From the NCBI GenBank assembly GCA_000934385.1, contig KN880721.1:1-28755 (forward strand): a stretch of 28,755 nucleotides of DNA. Reading direction: 5' to 3'. The notes under the pieces were generated by a model, which was not told the origin of the DNA, ran no database searches, and worked only from the letters and a program-made list of their open reading frames with translations. This document shows, one piece after another, positions 1-9,799 of this stretch. The position numbers were made by a program, and so were the translations under genes. This DNA comes from Cylindrobasidium torrendii FP15055 ss-10. Lineage: Eukaryota; Basidiomycota; Agaricomycetes; Agaricales; Physalacriaceae. How positions within the stretch are numbered: position 1 is the stretch's first letter; each line of letters opens with the position of its first letter.

Positions 1-986
1 CTCGCCTTTTTTTCGCGGCCTGCAGCGTCGACACTGGCGATGGTGGTGTGAGGATAAGAACCGTTCGTGGTCCGATCACCTTTGAGTGGAAATCACTGCG
101 CTCGTCGATTATTAAGGCAAGCCTGGAGGGAAGAACGCACTCTGAGACCGTCAAAGGATTTTCGCAAAATCCGCAGAGTCCAAACCTTCGTATAGATATC
201 CTTAACTAGAGCTAAGTGCCAGGTGATCCAGACTCTCTAAGGCAATCTTTCTAATTATAACTGAATGCCTGTACTTACCCGAAAATCTCGTTTACTTTAC
301 TGCAGGATTACGGGGAGCTCTTGTCATCCTGCATGCTGCAGGATTGACCTGTACACTGCAGAAAATCCCATTGCTTCCGTGGTCGGTTCTCACTGGGCTT
401 GAGGTCCCTTACCTCAAAAGCAAAGAGTACAATGCACACACATTCTTTGAGGCGCACCCCGTTGGAATAAGGATACAATGTACGTGAGGCCTCGTCCTAC
501 TTATGATGAACTTCTGTCAAACAGTGCTGCGCGTAAAATCGAAATTGTTATGATGTGTTGCTGAACTTGTATGGATTTCAGTACACGCTGTACAGTCGCG
601 GCGGTACACCAAAATCGCTGTAAATTAGACCTTGGTGCGCGTGCGGCGTTGCGCAGCTGCGCAATACCAACTTGGCGGATAGTACTAGCACTCAGTCCTG
701 CGGATAACACTCTTACTCTACATCGCGGGTACTACTCTGTTCCCTCTTTGTGCTCAAAGAACTGCTTTGTGCTCGTCCATTTCCCCCAGAAATGTGGACG
801 AAAGAAGTTCATTCCGCACGCGTTCGAGGCGGTCAGAACTCCTGAGAGGACAAAGTTGAAGAAACGGCACCATGGATTCAAACTTGGAATCACGGACTCA
901 GTAGCTCATACATATTATACACAGCTCATAGATATATTATACACAAGCTCAGACGATGGACCCAAGGACATTTGACATTCCAATGT
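1..986. other. Intergenic, no gene recognised
   Basis: No convincing gene is seen in the first kilobase. Opposed ORFs of 134 and 69 codons overlap near 501-975, but neither resembles a known family and their codon use looks random. Near 301-360 there are short repeated stretches built on CTGCAGGATT, and an AT-rich patch with two ATATTATACACA-like words lies at 908-943. Confidence 0.5.
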
Positions 987-1046
987 ATTGTCTTTACTCG
1001 TACATTCTGTCTTTACTTGTACATTCCGTCTTTACTCATACATCCA
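987..1046. repeat. 19-bp tandem repeat, three copies
   Basis: GTCTTTACT starts at 990, 1009 and 1028, an exact 19-bp period. Units read approximately TGTCTTTACTYGTACATTC, and the third is diverged. It lies outside any recognised gene. Confidence 0.85.
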
Positions 1047-1448
1047 CCTGACTCGGCTCGCAGCCCCACAACCGGATCCACCAAAAAACGCACTTTAACA
1101 AGCCTAGGACCCATAGTAAGTTAAGTACATTCACGATTGGACCGTGCCGATACCTTTCCTACCTGCTCACGAATGGAAAGCACTGAAGCTGGTATGTATA
1201 TGTACATGCAAGTCAAAGAAATCTCTCTATGCCCAACTCAATTTCAATTTCCCAATTTGATTTCAATGTCCCAACCCGTGAACGCTAGTTTCTCTTCTTC
1301 CGAGCGACCACCGCAGAAAACCTCGGACCAGCAACGTCCAAAGCGCCGTACCGCAGTGGACGTGTCATACTGTCTACATATAAACTTCACGGTTACTAAT
1401 ACTGCAGCGCAATGAAGATATGTAAACAGCGCAATGACAATATGTAAG
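1047..1448. other. Intergenic, downstream of tRNA-Phe
   Basis: About 400 nt with no recognised coding region. It holds short overlapping ORFs on both strands without family resemblance. Confidence 0.5.
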
Positions 1449-1454
1449 AAAAAA
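1449..1454 (-). terminator. Pol III T-tract of tRNA-Phe (intronless copy)
   Basis: Six consecutive T residues on the minus strand, 20 nt beyond the 3' end of the tRNA, fit an RNA polymerase III terminator. Confidence 0.8.
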
Positions 1455-1474
1455 GACTCGAACATCTCGATGAA

Positions 1475-1547
1475 TGGGGACACCCAGGATTGAACTGGGG
1501 ACCTTCAGAACTTCAGTCTGCTGCTCTCCCAACTGAGCTATGTCCCC
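1475..1547 (-). tRNA. tRNA-Phe (GAA), intronless
   Basis: The minus strand folds as a complete 73-nt cloverleaf. The acceptor is GGGGACA paired with TGTCCCC, the D arm is GCTC/GAGC, the anticodon loop CTGAAGT gives anticodon GAA, and the T arm is CCCAG/CTGGG with loop TTCAATC and discriminator A. The mature sequence is identical at all 73 positions to the second copy at 4249-4328, but this copy has no intron. As usual in nuclear genomes CCA is not encoded. Confidence 0.96.
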
Positions 1548-2210
1548 TGATTCCCATGCTTCATTACGCTTACGTAAATAATCCCTGTGTTGTTTGATTG
1601 GATTCTGCGCATGGACCTTGTCGTGCACGAGAATGCCCAAGAACGACAGGGGGCCCACTCGAGAGCCGGAGAAGCGAGAAAGCTCCTTGTTCTAGCTTTC
1701 CTCCTTGCTTTCAGTGTTACACCGAGTTAGTGTGAATGCTACTTATTACCCACGGACCTCAACTGGATTTTGCGAATTCCCATACCCTCCACGCCCGCAC
1801 ACTGAGTTGAGTAATAATACTCACCCCATGAATAGAACACATGTACACACACATGCTCACGATGCATACCATTCCCAACCCATCGAACGTGAACATCCTC
1901 TCATGCGGGACAGCGCGCGCCCGATGCCTACTCACTCCGTCAAGCATCCATCACATCACCGTATACAGGTTCAGTTGCAGTAGTGCCCGTTCTCAGGATA
2001 AGCGCGTCTGTCCTCAGCACAAGCGTGTCCGTCACCAGCATGAACACAACCCCAAAAATCAAATCATATAGAATAGAAAAAAAACACAGTGTGTGTGTGT
2101 GTGTGATAAATATCTTGTGGTATACCCCCTTTCCCCACGTACGTCGCACCATCGCCCACTCCCCTCCCCATTCGCAAGACGAAACGTCGCACCACCGCCC
2201 AGCACTCACA
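1548..2210. other. Intergenic between tRNA-Phe and GPI-protein gene
   Basis: No gene is recognised in this stretch of about 660 nt. It is rich in ACAC/CATG-type simple sequence and ends in A and GT runs near 2075-2105. It would contain the upstream region of the tRNA and the 3' flank of the GPI-anchored protein gene. Confidence 0.5.
2089..2105. repeat. (GT)n microsatellite
   Basis: About 8.5 GT units, preceded by an A8 run, in the 3' flank of the GPI-anchored protein gene. Confidence 0.9.
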
Positions 2211-2273
2211 CTCAGAGAAACGCCGCAGATGCTCAGAGGAACGCCGTAGATGCTTAGAGGAACGTCGCAAGCA
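2211..2273. repeat. 21-bp tandem repeat spanning a stop codon
   Basis: Three 21-bp units (2211-2231, 2232-2252, 2253-2273) share the core CTCAGAGGAACGCCGYAGATG. Unit three covers the last codons and the TAA stop of the GPI-protein gene. Since 21 nt is seven codons, each downstream unit would repeat the same reading and end again in a stop (TGA). Confidence 0.85.
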
Positions 2274-3287
2274 ACACACCAGCAGCAAGCACCTGCAACC
2301 CCCTCGACCCCATCATCATCACCCCACCATCCGGCTCACTCGTGCTCGAAGCATTCGCCGCACCCGACGTCCGCGTAGAAGTCCTCTGGCTCTTCGTGCT
2401 GCTGCTACTATCCTCCTCCTCCGCATCATCACTGGCAGAAGCCGCCGCAGAACGCGCGGACGTCGTAACACTGCTCGCGCTCGCCGACCCACTCTGTCCG
2501 GAAGCAGAAGCAGAGCTCTGCCCGGCGGGCGCCGCGCTGGACTGGGACGCATCATCCAGCGCGCCTACGCCCCACGGGATGGATGCCCCGCCAGGCTGGG
2601 TGGAGTTGGCGGGCTCGGTGGTAGAGCCGTCCGCGGAAGCGAGGGTCCAGCGCGTCGTCCAGGTCGTGTTCTTGGCGCCTGGAGCGGTGAATTGGTAGAA
2701 GTAGATTTTGGAGTTGGGGGTGACCTGGGGCGCGACGGTGAGTGAGTTATGACATTCGACGCAGTGGTTATGGAATTCGATGCAGTGGTTAGGGGTATGG
2801 AGGGCGTGAAAAGCTCAGTGGGCGGGAGAGAGGGAGAACAGGGGAAAAGGGAGGGAAAGGAGAAGAAAACGCACCTCGGGGCAGGTATACTCATACGTCC
2901 CATCCTTATTCCCGTCCTGCGCCGTAGCAACCGCTACAAAAGCGCCGTCAGCATCCTGCAACAACAACAACCCCAACTCCTTCTCCTTCTCCGCTCGCTC
3001 TTCGCAAAGCAAAGCAAAGACAAGGCGCCGTAGGAAGAACTCCTCGCAACAATAAAGAAAGAAAACGCACTAGTCGTAGGCACCATCTGGAAATTATCCC
3101 CCGACATAAGCTGGATCGTCATATCCGCCCACGCGCCGCTCGCATCGCCCGTCCACGCGATCTCGCATTTCTCGCCCTCCTTGTAGATGGAGGATCCGTC
3201 GGGCGTCGTCGGATTCACGTCCGCCAGGACCAGGGAGGAGAGGGAGAGGGAGAGGAGGATGGTGCTGGTGAAGAGCTGGGTGAACAT
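2254..3287 (-). CDS. GPI-anchored Ser/Thr-rich surface protein (KNH-like N-terminal domain)
   Basis: Predicted secreted cell-surface protein of about 270 residues. Exons are 3287-3071, 2999-2875 and 2724-2254. The start gives MFTQLF, then a hydrophobic signal peptide ending near LVLA (residue 22). The mature N-terminus (NPTTPDG, CEIAWTGD, IQLMSGDNFQMV, YTCPEVTPNSKIYFYQFT, TWTTRW) matches my recollection of the fungal KNH/Kre9-like Ser-Thr-rich GPI-anchored family. A Ser/Thr/Ala-rich stalk follows, then a C-terminal hydrophobic run (GLQVLAAGVLLATFL) that would act as GPI signal. Intron 2 (2725-2874) is clear: GTGCGT donor, CCCCAG acceptor, phase 0. Intron 1 is less certain. The in-frame acceptor GAAG at 3000 adds a Lys/Glu-rich insert, while the better-looking TTGCAG at about 2960 would need a weaker GTGCCT donor. 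The role is probably in cell wall or surface structure, by inference. Confidence 0.82.
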
Positions 3288-4248
3288 TCTTTGTTGCGTT
3301 GAGAGGAGAAAGCTGAGGTGCAGGGAAAAGCTGGGAAAGCGACAAGGCGTTTGCGTCAGCACTCGTAAAGGCAGAAAGAAAGGAGAGAGCGCCGCACCTA
3401 ACACGAAAAAGGCGACGCCGGTTTTATACGTAGGAAAAGAAGAAGTGTGGCAAAGAGCGACTAGGTAGAGGGAGCGATGGAAAAACCGGTGCACGTAGCA
3501 AGAGTAGGGCGAGCAGGAGGATGTTTCCAGGCGTAGGCAAGGTGGTTGGTAGGAAGCAAAAGAAGAAGAGGGGCCCCTGTTTTACTCGTGTGCGTCCATC
3601 AGATTTCCATGAATTGACGGCGTACCTTCCCCGCCCCTCGCCTGTAGGGGCAGTGTCGGTGCAGTGTGGTTGTCGGGAGTGTGAGGTCGAGGGGAGGACT
3701 CCATGCACGCGCCGTGTTCTTCATACTTACACGCGCTGTGTTGCCAGATCGTTCTTGCTCCCGCCCCGACGTGGAGATCACCGCCATCAAAGCCATCTTT
3801 GGGATTGCCGTGCCTGAGCGCACACACACCTCGTGCTCGCGGCCATGAAAGGCAAAGCCTCAAGGTTGGCTCGCCTGCTCAAGAACAAACTCCACTCAGA
3901 TTCTCATCGTTCTCATTCTCAGAGCGGTTGTAAAGCCAAAAAAACGCGGGATTGCGGAGTGTTGTGGCCTCGAGTCTGAATCTACATGATATGTATCCGC
4001 GCTCTTGCATCCGCAAAGTTGCTCTGCCATCCGCCAGGTTTTGGTCAATGGCGGGTACACCAAGCCGTCGTCCTACGTGCACACAGTGGCAAGTAAAATG
4101 ATATACATCCAACGCGCGGAACAGCTCCAACCTCCAAGTATGAATCTAGCTTCTGCCCGATTCTCAAAATCCGTGCGCGGCGATGAATGCACGTAGCAAG
4201 TAAGTAGAACAAGGACATTGAGGAAAACACGGGGACGCAACATAGACA
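3288..4248. other. Intergenic: promoter side of GPI-protein gene and upstream of tRNA-Phe 2
   Basis: This 960-nt stretch has no recognised gene. Its first part is the upstream and 5' UTR region of the minus-strand GPI-protein gene and is pyrimidine-rich on that strand, as is common in fungal promoters. ORFs of 60-98 codons here overlap each other on both strands and have no family resemblance. Confidence 0.5.
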
Positions 4249-4328
4249 GGGGACATAGCTCAGTTGGGAGAGCAGCAGACTGAAGTTGTGTATTCTGAAG
4301 GTCCCCAGTTCAATCCTGGGTGTCCCCA
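4249..4328 (+). tRNA. tRNA-Phe (GAA) with a 7-nt intron
   Basis: Same 73-nt tRNA-Phe as the minus-strand copy at 1475-1547, with seven extra bases (TTGTGTA, 4286-4292) directly after base 37, the canonical site of eukaryotic tRNA introns. Removing them restores anticodon loop CTGAAGT (GAA) and all paired arms. The exact intron limits can slide by one or two bases because TT flanks both ends. Seven nucleotides is very short for a nuclear tRNA intron. The alternative is an insertion that makes this copy a pseudogene, but all other positions are conserved and a T5 terminator follows. Confidence 0.93.
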
Positions 4329-4346
4329 GTGCATTTGTTGGGCATA

Positions 4347-4351
4347 TTTTT
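4347..4351 (+). terminator. Pol III T-tract of tRNA-Phe (intron copy)
   Basis: Five T residues, 18 nt after the tRNA 3' end, fit an RNA polymerase III terminator. Confidence 0.7.
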
Positions 4352-4593
4352 GCTGAGCTATTTTCACTGTATTTATTGAGTACAATAATCAATTGTGTCT
4401 GGACGCTGAGTAACTGTCTGGTTCAGGTGTAGTACGTATCTGTGTCTGGACTCTGCTGCCCGCGAGTACTTGCCTACATAGAGAAAATATCATTGAAGGG
4501 CTTGGGGCACGCGATATCATGCAAGCCGCTTGGTTTACAATTCCTTTGGGTATACCTTTCGACTATAATACATTCAAATTTCTATTCAACCAC

Positions 4594-5498
4594 CTACGGC
4601 TGAGGCTCTGGATACGCCGGAGGCCACACCCCCATCCCCTTCGGCCTCTCCCTCCTCGTACGCCGCCTCGGCCTCACCACCCCACAACACACCCTCCCCT
4701 TCGTATCCACCAAATTCCCGTAGTTCGCCAAAAACCTCAGCGACATGAGTGTGATGAGGACACCGGTGAAGCACGCGAAGACGATGAAGAATATGCTTAG
4801 GTTTCTTCCCGTGTTCCATTTTTTCGTGCACCAGGATTGGGAGAGGGAGGAGGGGGTGAGGGCGAGGAGGGTTGATTGGGAGGCGGAGAGGGGGTAGCGG
4901 AAGCGCTGGACGGTGGGGTCGGGGTGAAAGGGTGTGGGTGTGAGGCAGACGGTTAGGATGAGGTCCTAATGGAGTGTCAATACTTCGCGGAGGAGGAGGA
5001 GGAGGGAGGACGAACGCACCTTGAACCGCATCTGTATAACAGCGCGCGTGATCATCGCAGCGAGCGAGACGGGGAGGAACAGCACGCCCAGGCATCCAGC
5101 GAGGATCCGGGAGTGGTACGTCGGGAGGAAGCAGAGCATTATCCATGGGTACATCTATCTCATTCCATGCGTCAGTATAACTGTTTCTGCTTGTGCGACC
5201 CCGCTCCTCCAGCATACGATACGAAAGACAACGGCAGAATGAGAGACGGGCGGCACAACGAGGGACGGGCAGCACAATGAGGATGAGAACGAAGAAGAAG
5301 ACGCACGACACACCCAACACAAACCCCGCACAACACCCCGCACCCCGTCATGATCGCGTCCGCCTCCCGATGCAGCCCGGATCCTGCCGCGGCGGCGTGG
5401 AAGAGGGAAAGACCGCGGAAGACTTCGACGGTGGTGTAGATCGTCCAGGAGCCGCAGGCGGTGAGGACGAGGGTGAAGTTGTCGTCTGGGTTGTCCAT
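4594..5498 (-). CDS. Small multi-pass membrane protein, unknown function
   Basis: Three-exon gene (5498-5307, 5154-5021 plus 5020, 4965-4594) encoding 232 residues; both introns are phase 0. Intron 1 (5155-5306) has donor GTGCGT, branch TACTGAC and acceptor GATAG. Intron 2 (4966-5019) has donor GTGCGT and acceptor TTAG. The start MDNPDDN is the first ATG giving a continuous model. Hydrophobic segments lie near residues 48-70, 82-104 and 165-187, and a further, weaker one near 10-32. The tail is basic and then Pro-rich, ending in PEPQP. This suggests a three- or four-span membrane protein with a cytosolic tail. I do not recognise a named family. The consistent phases and splice signals make the gene real even though its function is unknown. 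Confidence 0.78.
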
Positions 5499-6129
5499 GC
5501 GTGGGTGGAAGGGTGGAAGGGTGGAAGAGGTGGATGGTGGTCGAAGGTGGTGGAGGGGTTGTGGTTGAAGGGAGGGGTGGACAGAGGACTAAGGACGAAG
5601 GGTGGTGGTAAATATGGCACTGACAGCCATAGCCGTCGACGCATGAAACCAGGGCCCGACCCACTGTTGACAAGAGCACGAGCCACGGTTGTCATCTAAT
5701 CCTGTGCATGGCTATGCTTTCGCGAGTTCCAGTTCAAGCTCATGGCTGCCAGAGCACTTTGGGTTTCCTAGTGTCGTGCTGCTTATCCTGGGTACGCCAA
5801 ACAGAATGCATATGAGAGGCGTGGGTTCATGATAGCGAAAATCGAAGAGTGCTAATGCGATCGGGAGCCCCGGCCCGGCTTCGCGTTTCTTTCTCACGCT
5901 ACCGCCAAAGACAACAGCAATATAGAGCTAACAGTGCGTTTAAAGTTTTCTCTTTATATGAATTGGCATCGCAAACACCGTCTATGTATTAGCAACGGTA
6001 TGGACCGTCTGCATGTCTGCGTTTCCCTTTAGCTGCCAGTGAATACCAAAGCCTGGTGTGATTCAACCTCAATCCCACCTCACCCAAGTACATAAAACAA
6101 CGACGATGTAGTATCTACTGTACATCCCT
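5499..6129. other. Intergenic, upstream of membrane-protein gene
   Basis: No gene is recognised over about 630 nt. The first 200 nt are the G-rich (plus strand) upstream region of the membrane-protein gene and contain repeated GGGTGGAAG words at about 5503-5535. Confidence 0.5.
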
Positions 6130-6769
6130 CGCGCCGGCAAACACATTCCGCCACGGCGTCTGCGCCCACAGAGATACATCAAGCGGACTGGCAGGACGTG
6201 CGCGCCTCGAGGTCTTTCAACGCACGGTCGGTCGATGTACTGAGGACTATCCTTGGACTGCGGGTGCCAGTACAACGCAGGGCTGCGTCAACGAAAAGAG
6301 GGACCCTACTCGCAAAGAGGAGTTAAAGACGCCCGACATCTGTGTTTGTATGATTAAAGACATTGCGAGCGGATTCTTGTCCCCTCAGATTTCTTGATGG
6401 CCTCCTTCGGGTCGAAGCCGCTGCGTGCGACGCAGAATCGCCCTTGCTCGGTATCGCCAGCGTCTTCACGCGTTAGGGTGATCTGTGTTATGCTTTGCGA
6501 AATTGTGGCTGCTGGGGAAATCCGAAATAGCAATCCCATTCCCGCAGATCGTCGCCAGCAGTTGGATAGGCATATCACGCCTGAGAGACATTATAAGGGC
6601 TTGGAAAACGCCCAGCGTCATGCGTTAGATAGAATGCGGGTTGGGTGTGCGCACTCTTGAGCTCTTCGCGATGAACAAGGGCCATTTCCTTCATATAGTT
6701 TAAAGGCTTCATATAAATTAAAAGAACTTGAAGGATGCTGTTCTCATCGTCAAAGTTCTCAAGACACAT
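6130..6769 (-). pseudogene. Relic 1 of the ubiquitin-like (LRGG) fusion gene
   Basis: Decayed minus-strand copy of the intact gene at 14051-15432. Recognisable pieces in order are an N-terminal exon from the ATG at 6769 (NFDDENSIL, compare GDDNLVLVH), a segment with ITQITLTRE (compare ITDITLIQR), a stretch DSPQYIDR (compare DTPQYLDR) near 6240, and a short C-terminal DNA match near 6145-6162. Frames are broken between pieces. Most of the ubiquitin-like core and about 250 nt around the last intron are missing. Its upstream DNA (6770-6990) resembles that of relic 2, so these two copies are closer to each other than to the intact gene. Confidence 0.75.
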
Positions 6770-7049
6770 ACCTGGAGCACTGAGGAAAGACATTGTTGCT
6801 CTGTCGAGAGAGGACTGTGGTGGTGGAAGTTGTAAGAAAAACTCATCTTTCCCCCGAGGCGTCTGCCAGTATACCGGCACAAGATGTAGTAGTAAGTACT
6901 GCACTTTTTACAACAAGCGCTTGTACACCTCGACATCGTATACAGCGTCACGAATTGAAATAGGGGGAACTTTGCGCTGAAAATGACCGAAAGCCGTCGA
7001 TGAGAAGTTACAAATCAAGTACATATATTCCGCTTTGGCGTAGGTCCGA
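6770..7049. other. Upstream DNA shared with relic 2
   Basis: No gene. About 220 nt are alignable by eye with 8955-9150, including CTGTCGAGAG, TTGTAAGAA, CGCTTGTACACC, GAAAATGACCGAA and GTCGATGAG. This is the remnant 5' flank of a duplicated Ubl-fusion gene. Confidence 0.6.
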
Positions 7050-7117
7050 GGGTGGATAATCCTTGCCGTCCTTACGCTCGTACGTCTTGGTCTTTTTCCC
7101 CAAGGGTTGTGATGGAC
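7050..7117 (-). pseudogene. Relic of small gene C (exon 1 fragment)
   Basis: The minus strand matches the start of gene C at 10092: HHNPWGK-like, then YERKDGK and Y-PP. The ATG region is altered and the match ends after about 70 nt, so this copy cannot encode the protein. Unlike the two other copies it lies on the minus strand, but its upstream DNA is preserved (7118-7400). Confidence 0.75.
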
Positions 7118-7632
7118 GGTGGTGGTGGGTACGAAGAAGAAGGATTAAATTTAAACGTGTTGTGTTGTGTAATCGATCGTTTGAGGCTGCCCAGTGCCAG
7201 TGCAGTGTGTCGCGAAACTTACTATGACCTGAATGCTTTGAGGCGCCACTCACTACCCCCCGGGTCGTAAGTATCCAAGAATCTGTTTTTGCTTACAGCA
7301 AGTCCAAGACGCGTCAAGCCTCCAACGAGCCTCGGAAGCATTTCAATCGCCTCTGCTCTTGAGTCTTTTACCGCTTTGTTTTAGACTTCGATGAGCAGGG
7401 ATCCACTACCCAGCATCCGCCACTGTCTCTTGCTCTCGCACGCATCGATTTCATCAATATATAGTGCTATGCTCTCGCGTCGCATCCTACGTTCCGATTT
7501 CACTGTTGACGTTGAGCCACCGCGCGGAGCATACTTATACTAACCAAAGTCCAAATCGCACGGGCGTATAGTACTTCACACTTAAATCCATGTCTGCAGT
7601 GGTCGGTATGATATGATAAAATTGATCTGGAG
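7118..7632. other. Conserved upstream block of gene C relic; flank of Ubl relic 2
   Basis: No coding gene is seen. Read on the minus strand, 7170-7190 carries the ATCGATTACACAACACA word found just upstream of intact gene C. Near 7340-7400 it carries the CTGCTCATCGAAG...AAAGCGGTAAAAGA block also found at 9806-9845 and 20270-20312. The stretch 7440-7632 resembles the 3' flank of the intact Ubl-fusion gene (13870-14050). Confidence 0.65.
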
Positions 7633-8954
7633 TTAGACGACACTCCGTACCACCCCACTCGAGTACGCGCATCGTCCTGCAACTCCTTCATCGGCACACC
7701 GATCACATTCCGCCTTGGGCGTTGTCCGTGATTCCTCCCACAAGTCGAGGGGGAGCCGCTTGAATACCATGAACACACGTGTGGGCGTAGGAGATATGTC
7801 GAGCGGAGCGTATGCGTCCATCGAGACGAAGGTAAGAAGGATGTAGGTGTGTTTGAGGAAGGATGGGAGCCAATACCTGTGCATGCAATCAGCACAGCCA
7901 AGATAAATGAAAAATGAAGGGAGAAAAAAGGCGAACGTGATGAGGGATGTGCGTATTCAGCCCAAGGTCTTTCGGCGCGCTGTCGAGGTACTGAGGACTA
8001 TCCTTAACAGCCAGAGCCACACAGAGACTGCGTCGACGAAAAAAGGGCGCTGGCTTGCGAGGGATCGAAGGTGCTCGATATTTTGGGAGAGGGCGGGGGT
8101 GTCAACTGTCCTTCCTTTGACGTGCATTGCATTCGTTCTGCGCCAAGTGAGCCTTGACATGTTGCATTGATACGACCTCTGAGTTAATTAAAAGGGACCA
8201 CGCACGAAGCTTCCCAGAATAGGTAAGATACCTCTGTTCCAGTGGACATCTCCCTGAGCGTGCCGTCCGGAAGAACTTGCACCGTCCTCGCCCCCAAGCT
8301 CGTTGGGAACACTCCGGACATTGGGATAAAGCGCAGAGAACGCCCACTCCACTCGTTCGTAAGCGAGACACGCACACGCTCAGTGCACAGGGCTATCCAA
8401 ATTACTTATACACAACCGGGCTTGTCCAGTGCACAAAGATTTCGAACTTGACACAAATGCACGGTGCTGTGCTATGGTTTCCTAATCCCATACTCCTCCA
8501 ATCTCCCGCCCCGTTTGCCAGCAAAAAACAAGACAAAGTTGCGAGCGGATTCGTGGTCCCCTCGGCTTTGGCCGCCTTCAAGTCCGTACGCAGTCGAAGC
8601 CGGCATTGAAGCGTGTGAGTACCGCCCTTACTCGTGCGTACATGTATAGCCAGTGTCGGCTTGGGATGCGTCAGGGTGATCCGTGTGATAGCTCGCATTG
8701 AAGCTGAACGACGTGGGGAAATCATAGCATGAATCGCATTCCCGCAGATCGTTGGATAGGCTTGTCTCCGAGTCTGAGAGACGCTTGGAAAAAGTCCAGT
8801 GTACACTGGATTAAAGGGGAGCATGCGTTAGATAGAATGCGGAATGGGTGTGTCGCTGCACGTCATAGGATTTCTTGAGCTGAACGAGGGCTATTTTGTT
8901 TGTATAAAGCACATGTACAAGGACGTTGTTCTCATCTCCAAAGTTCTGATACAT
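7633..8954 (-). pseudogene. Relic 2 of the ubiquitin-like (LRGG) fusion gene
   Basis: The longest decayed paralogue. From the ATG at 8954 the N-terminal exon reads MYQNFGDENNVLVHVL. Later pieces are ITRITLTHPKPTLAIHVRT (near 8640-8700), a VRVSLTNEWS segment with VSYLFWEA (8184-8375), and RYWLPSFLKH...SMDAY...RVFMVFKRL...WEESRTTP (7700-7880), closing with VIGVPMKELQDDAR in another frame. The central ubiquitin-like core with LRGG is lost and at least three frame changes separate the pieces. The intron before YWLPSFLKH and the family's final stop (7633-7635) are still visible. It is not expected to make a functional product. Confidence 0.82.
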
Positions 8955-9464
8955 AGAAAAGCGACGTTGTTCTGTCGAGAGGGGAGTGGCGGTGGTGGTT
9001 GTAAGAAGAAAACGTCTTGCGCCCGAGCCGTCTACAAGATAGATACCAGGCGCTTGTACACCGGGGATGTTCTTCTCTCCAGGCGCAGTAAGGGGAACTT
9101 ATGCGCACTGTCACCTCGGTAGAAGGGAAAATGACCGAAGCTTGTCGATGAGGGATTAAGTAGTAGATTGCGCTTTGGCTGGCGTCTAAGAACGCGCTTT
9201 GGCGTCTAAGAACCAGGGTTGGGTATTCTCGTGACTAGCGGTAAAAACCAGGCTTTGCGAGGCGACACATGCTCTGTTCGGGATTCTCGACGGCCAGCTT
9301 CAAGGATCAAGCCGAGTGACTGCATACTTCATAAGCGGATACGACCAAAATACAGCGCTTGTCTTTTTTCCATGACACCATTAGTGGGGGAATCTGAACA
9401 GCCAATTTGAACGACACACGGTAAAAGATGATGGTGTCCGAGTTTGAAAGCATCTCTCTCATGA
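8955..9464. other. Decayed upstream DNA of Ubl relic 2
   Basis: No gene is seen. It aligns in part with 6770-6990. A short local duplication of GCGCTTTGGC...GTCTAAGAAC is present at about 9171-9212. Confidence 0.55.
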
Positions 9465-9630
9465 TGAGCATTCCGCCATACCTCAGTCGGTGTTTTGTTT
9501 TCCGGGACAAGTCGAGCTTGTCGGAGCAGAGCGGCCGTGAACCCTCGGGCATAGGAGATACTTCGAGCAGAGCGGCTTCTTCGTATGCATCCATCGGAAC
9601 GCAGGTGAGAAGAATATGATCGTGGCTTGA
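9465..9630 (-). pseudogene. Relic 3 of the ubiquitin-like fusion gene (C-terminal fragment)
   Basis: The minus strand carries PMDAYEEAALLEVSPMPEG, then CSDKLDLS, aligning with SMDAYEKAAPLDVSPAPD and CSEELDLW of the intact gene (near 14180-14300). Stretches in between are deleted, so the frame is lost. No N-terminal part is visible nearby. Confidence 0.7.
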
Positions 9631-9799
9631 CACAACAAACGGTGGACAATAGGGCGGGGATTTGTCCAAGCTTCGGAATTGTACCACGGACATAATGATA
9701 CACGGTTGAAAATGTCCGAGAGCAGCATAGCACTAGATTCACAAAGAGAGTGCGGTTAAGAGCAAGAGAATTGAAGTGGTGCAGGCCAGCGGGATGATG

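Noticed and set aside
501..975. Opposed ORFs of 134 and 69 codons near the left end
   Set aside because: Mutually overlapping, no family resemblance, no supporting splice or repeat context; kept only as intergenic.
2253..2273. Short regular repeats as a CRISPR array
   Set aside because: Units are directly adjacent without unique spacers, and the DNA is nuclear fungal.
2342..2698. 118-codon plus-strand ORF
   Set aside because: Antisense to the Ser/Thr-rich stalk of the GPI-protein gene. GC-rich codons leave the opposite strand open by chance.
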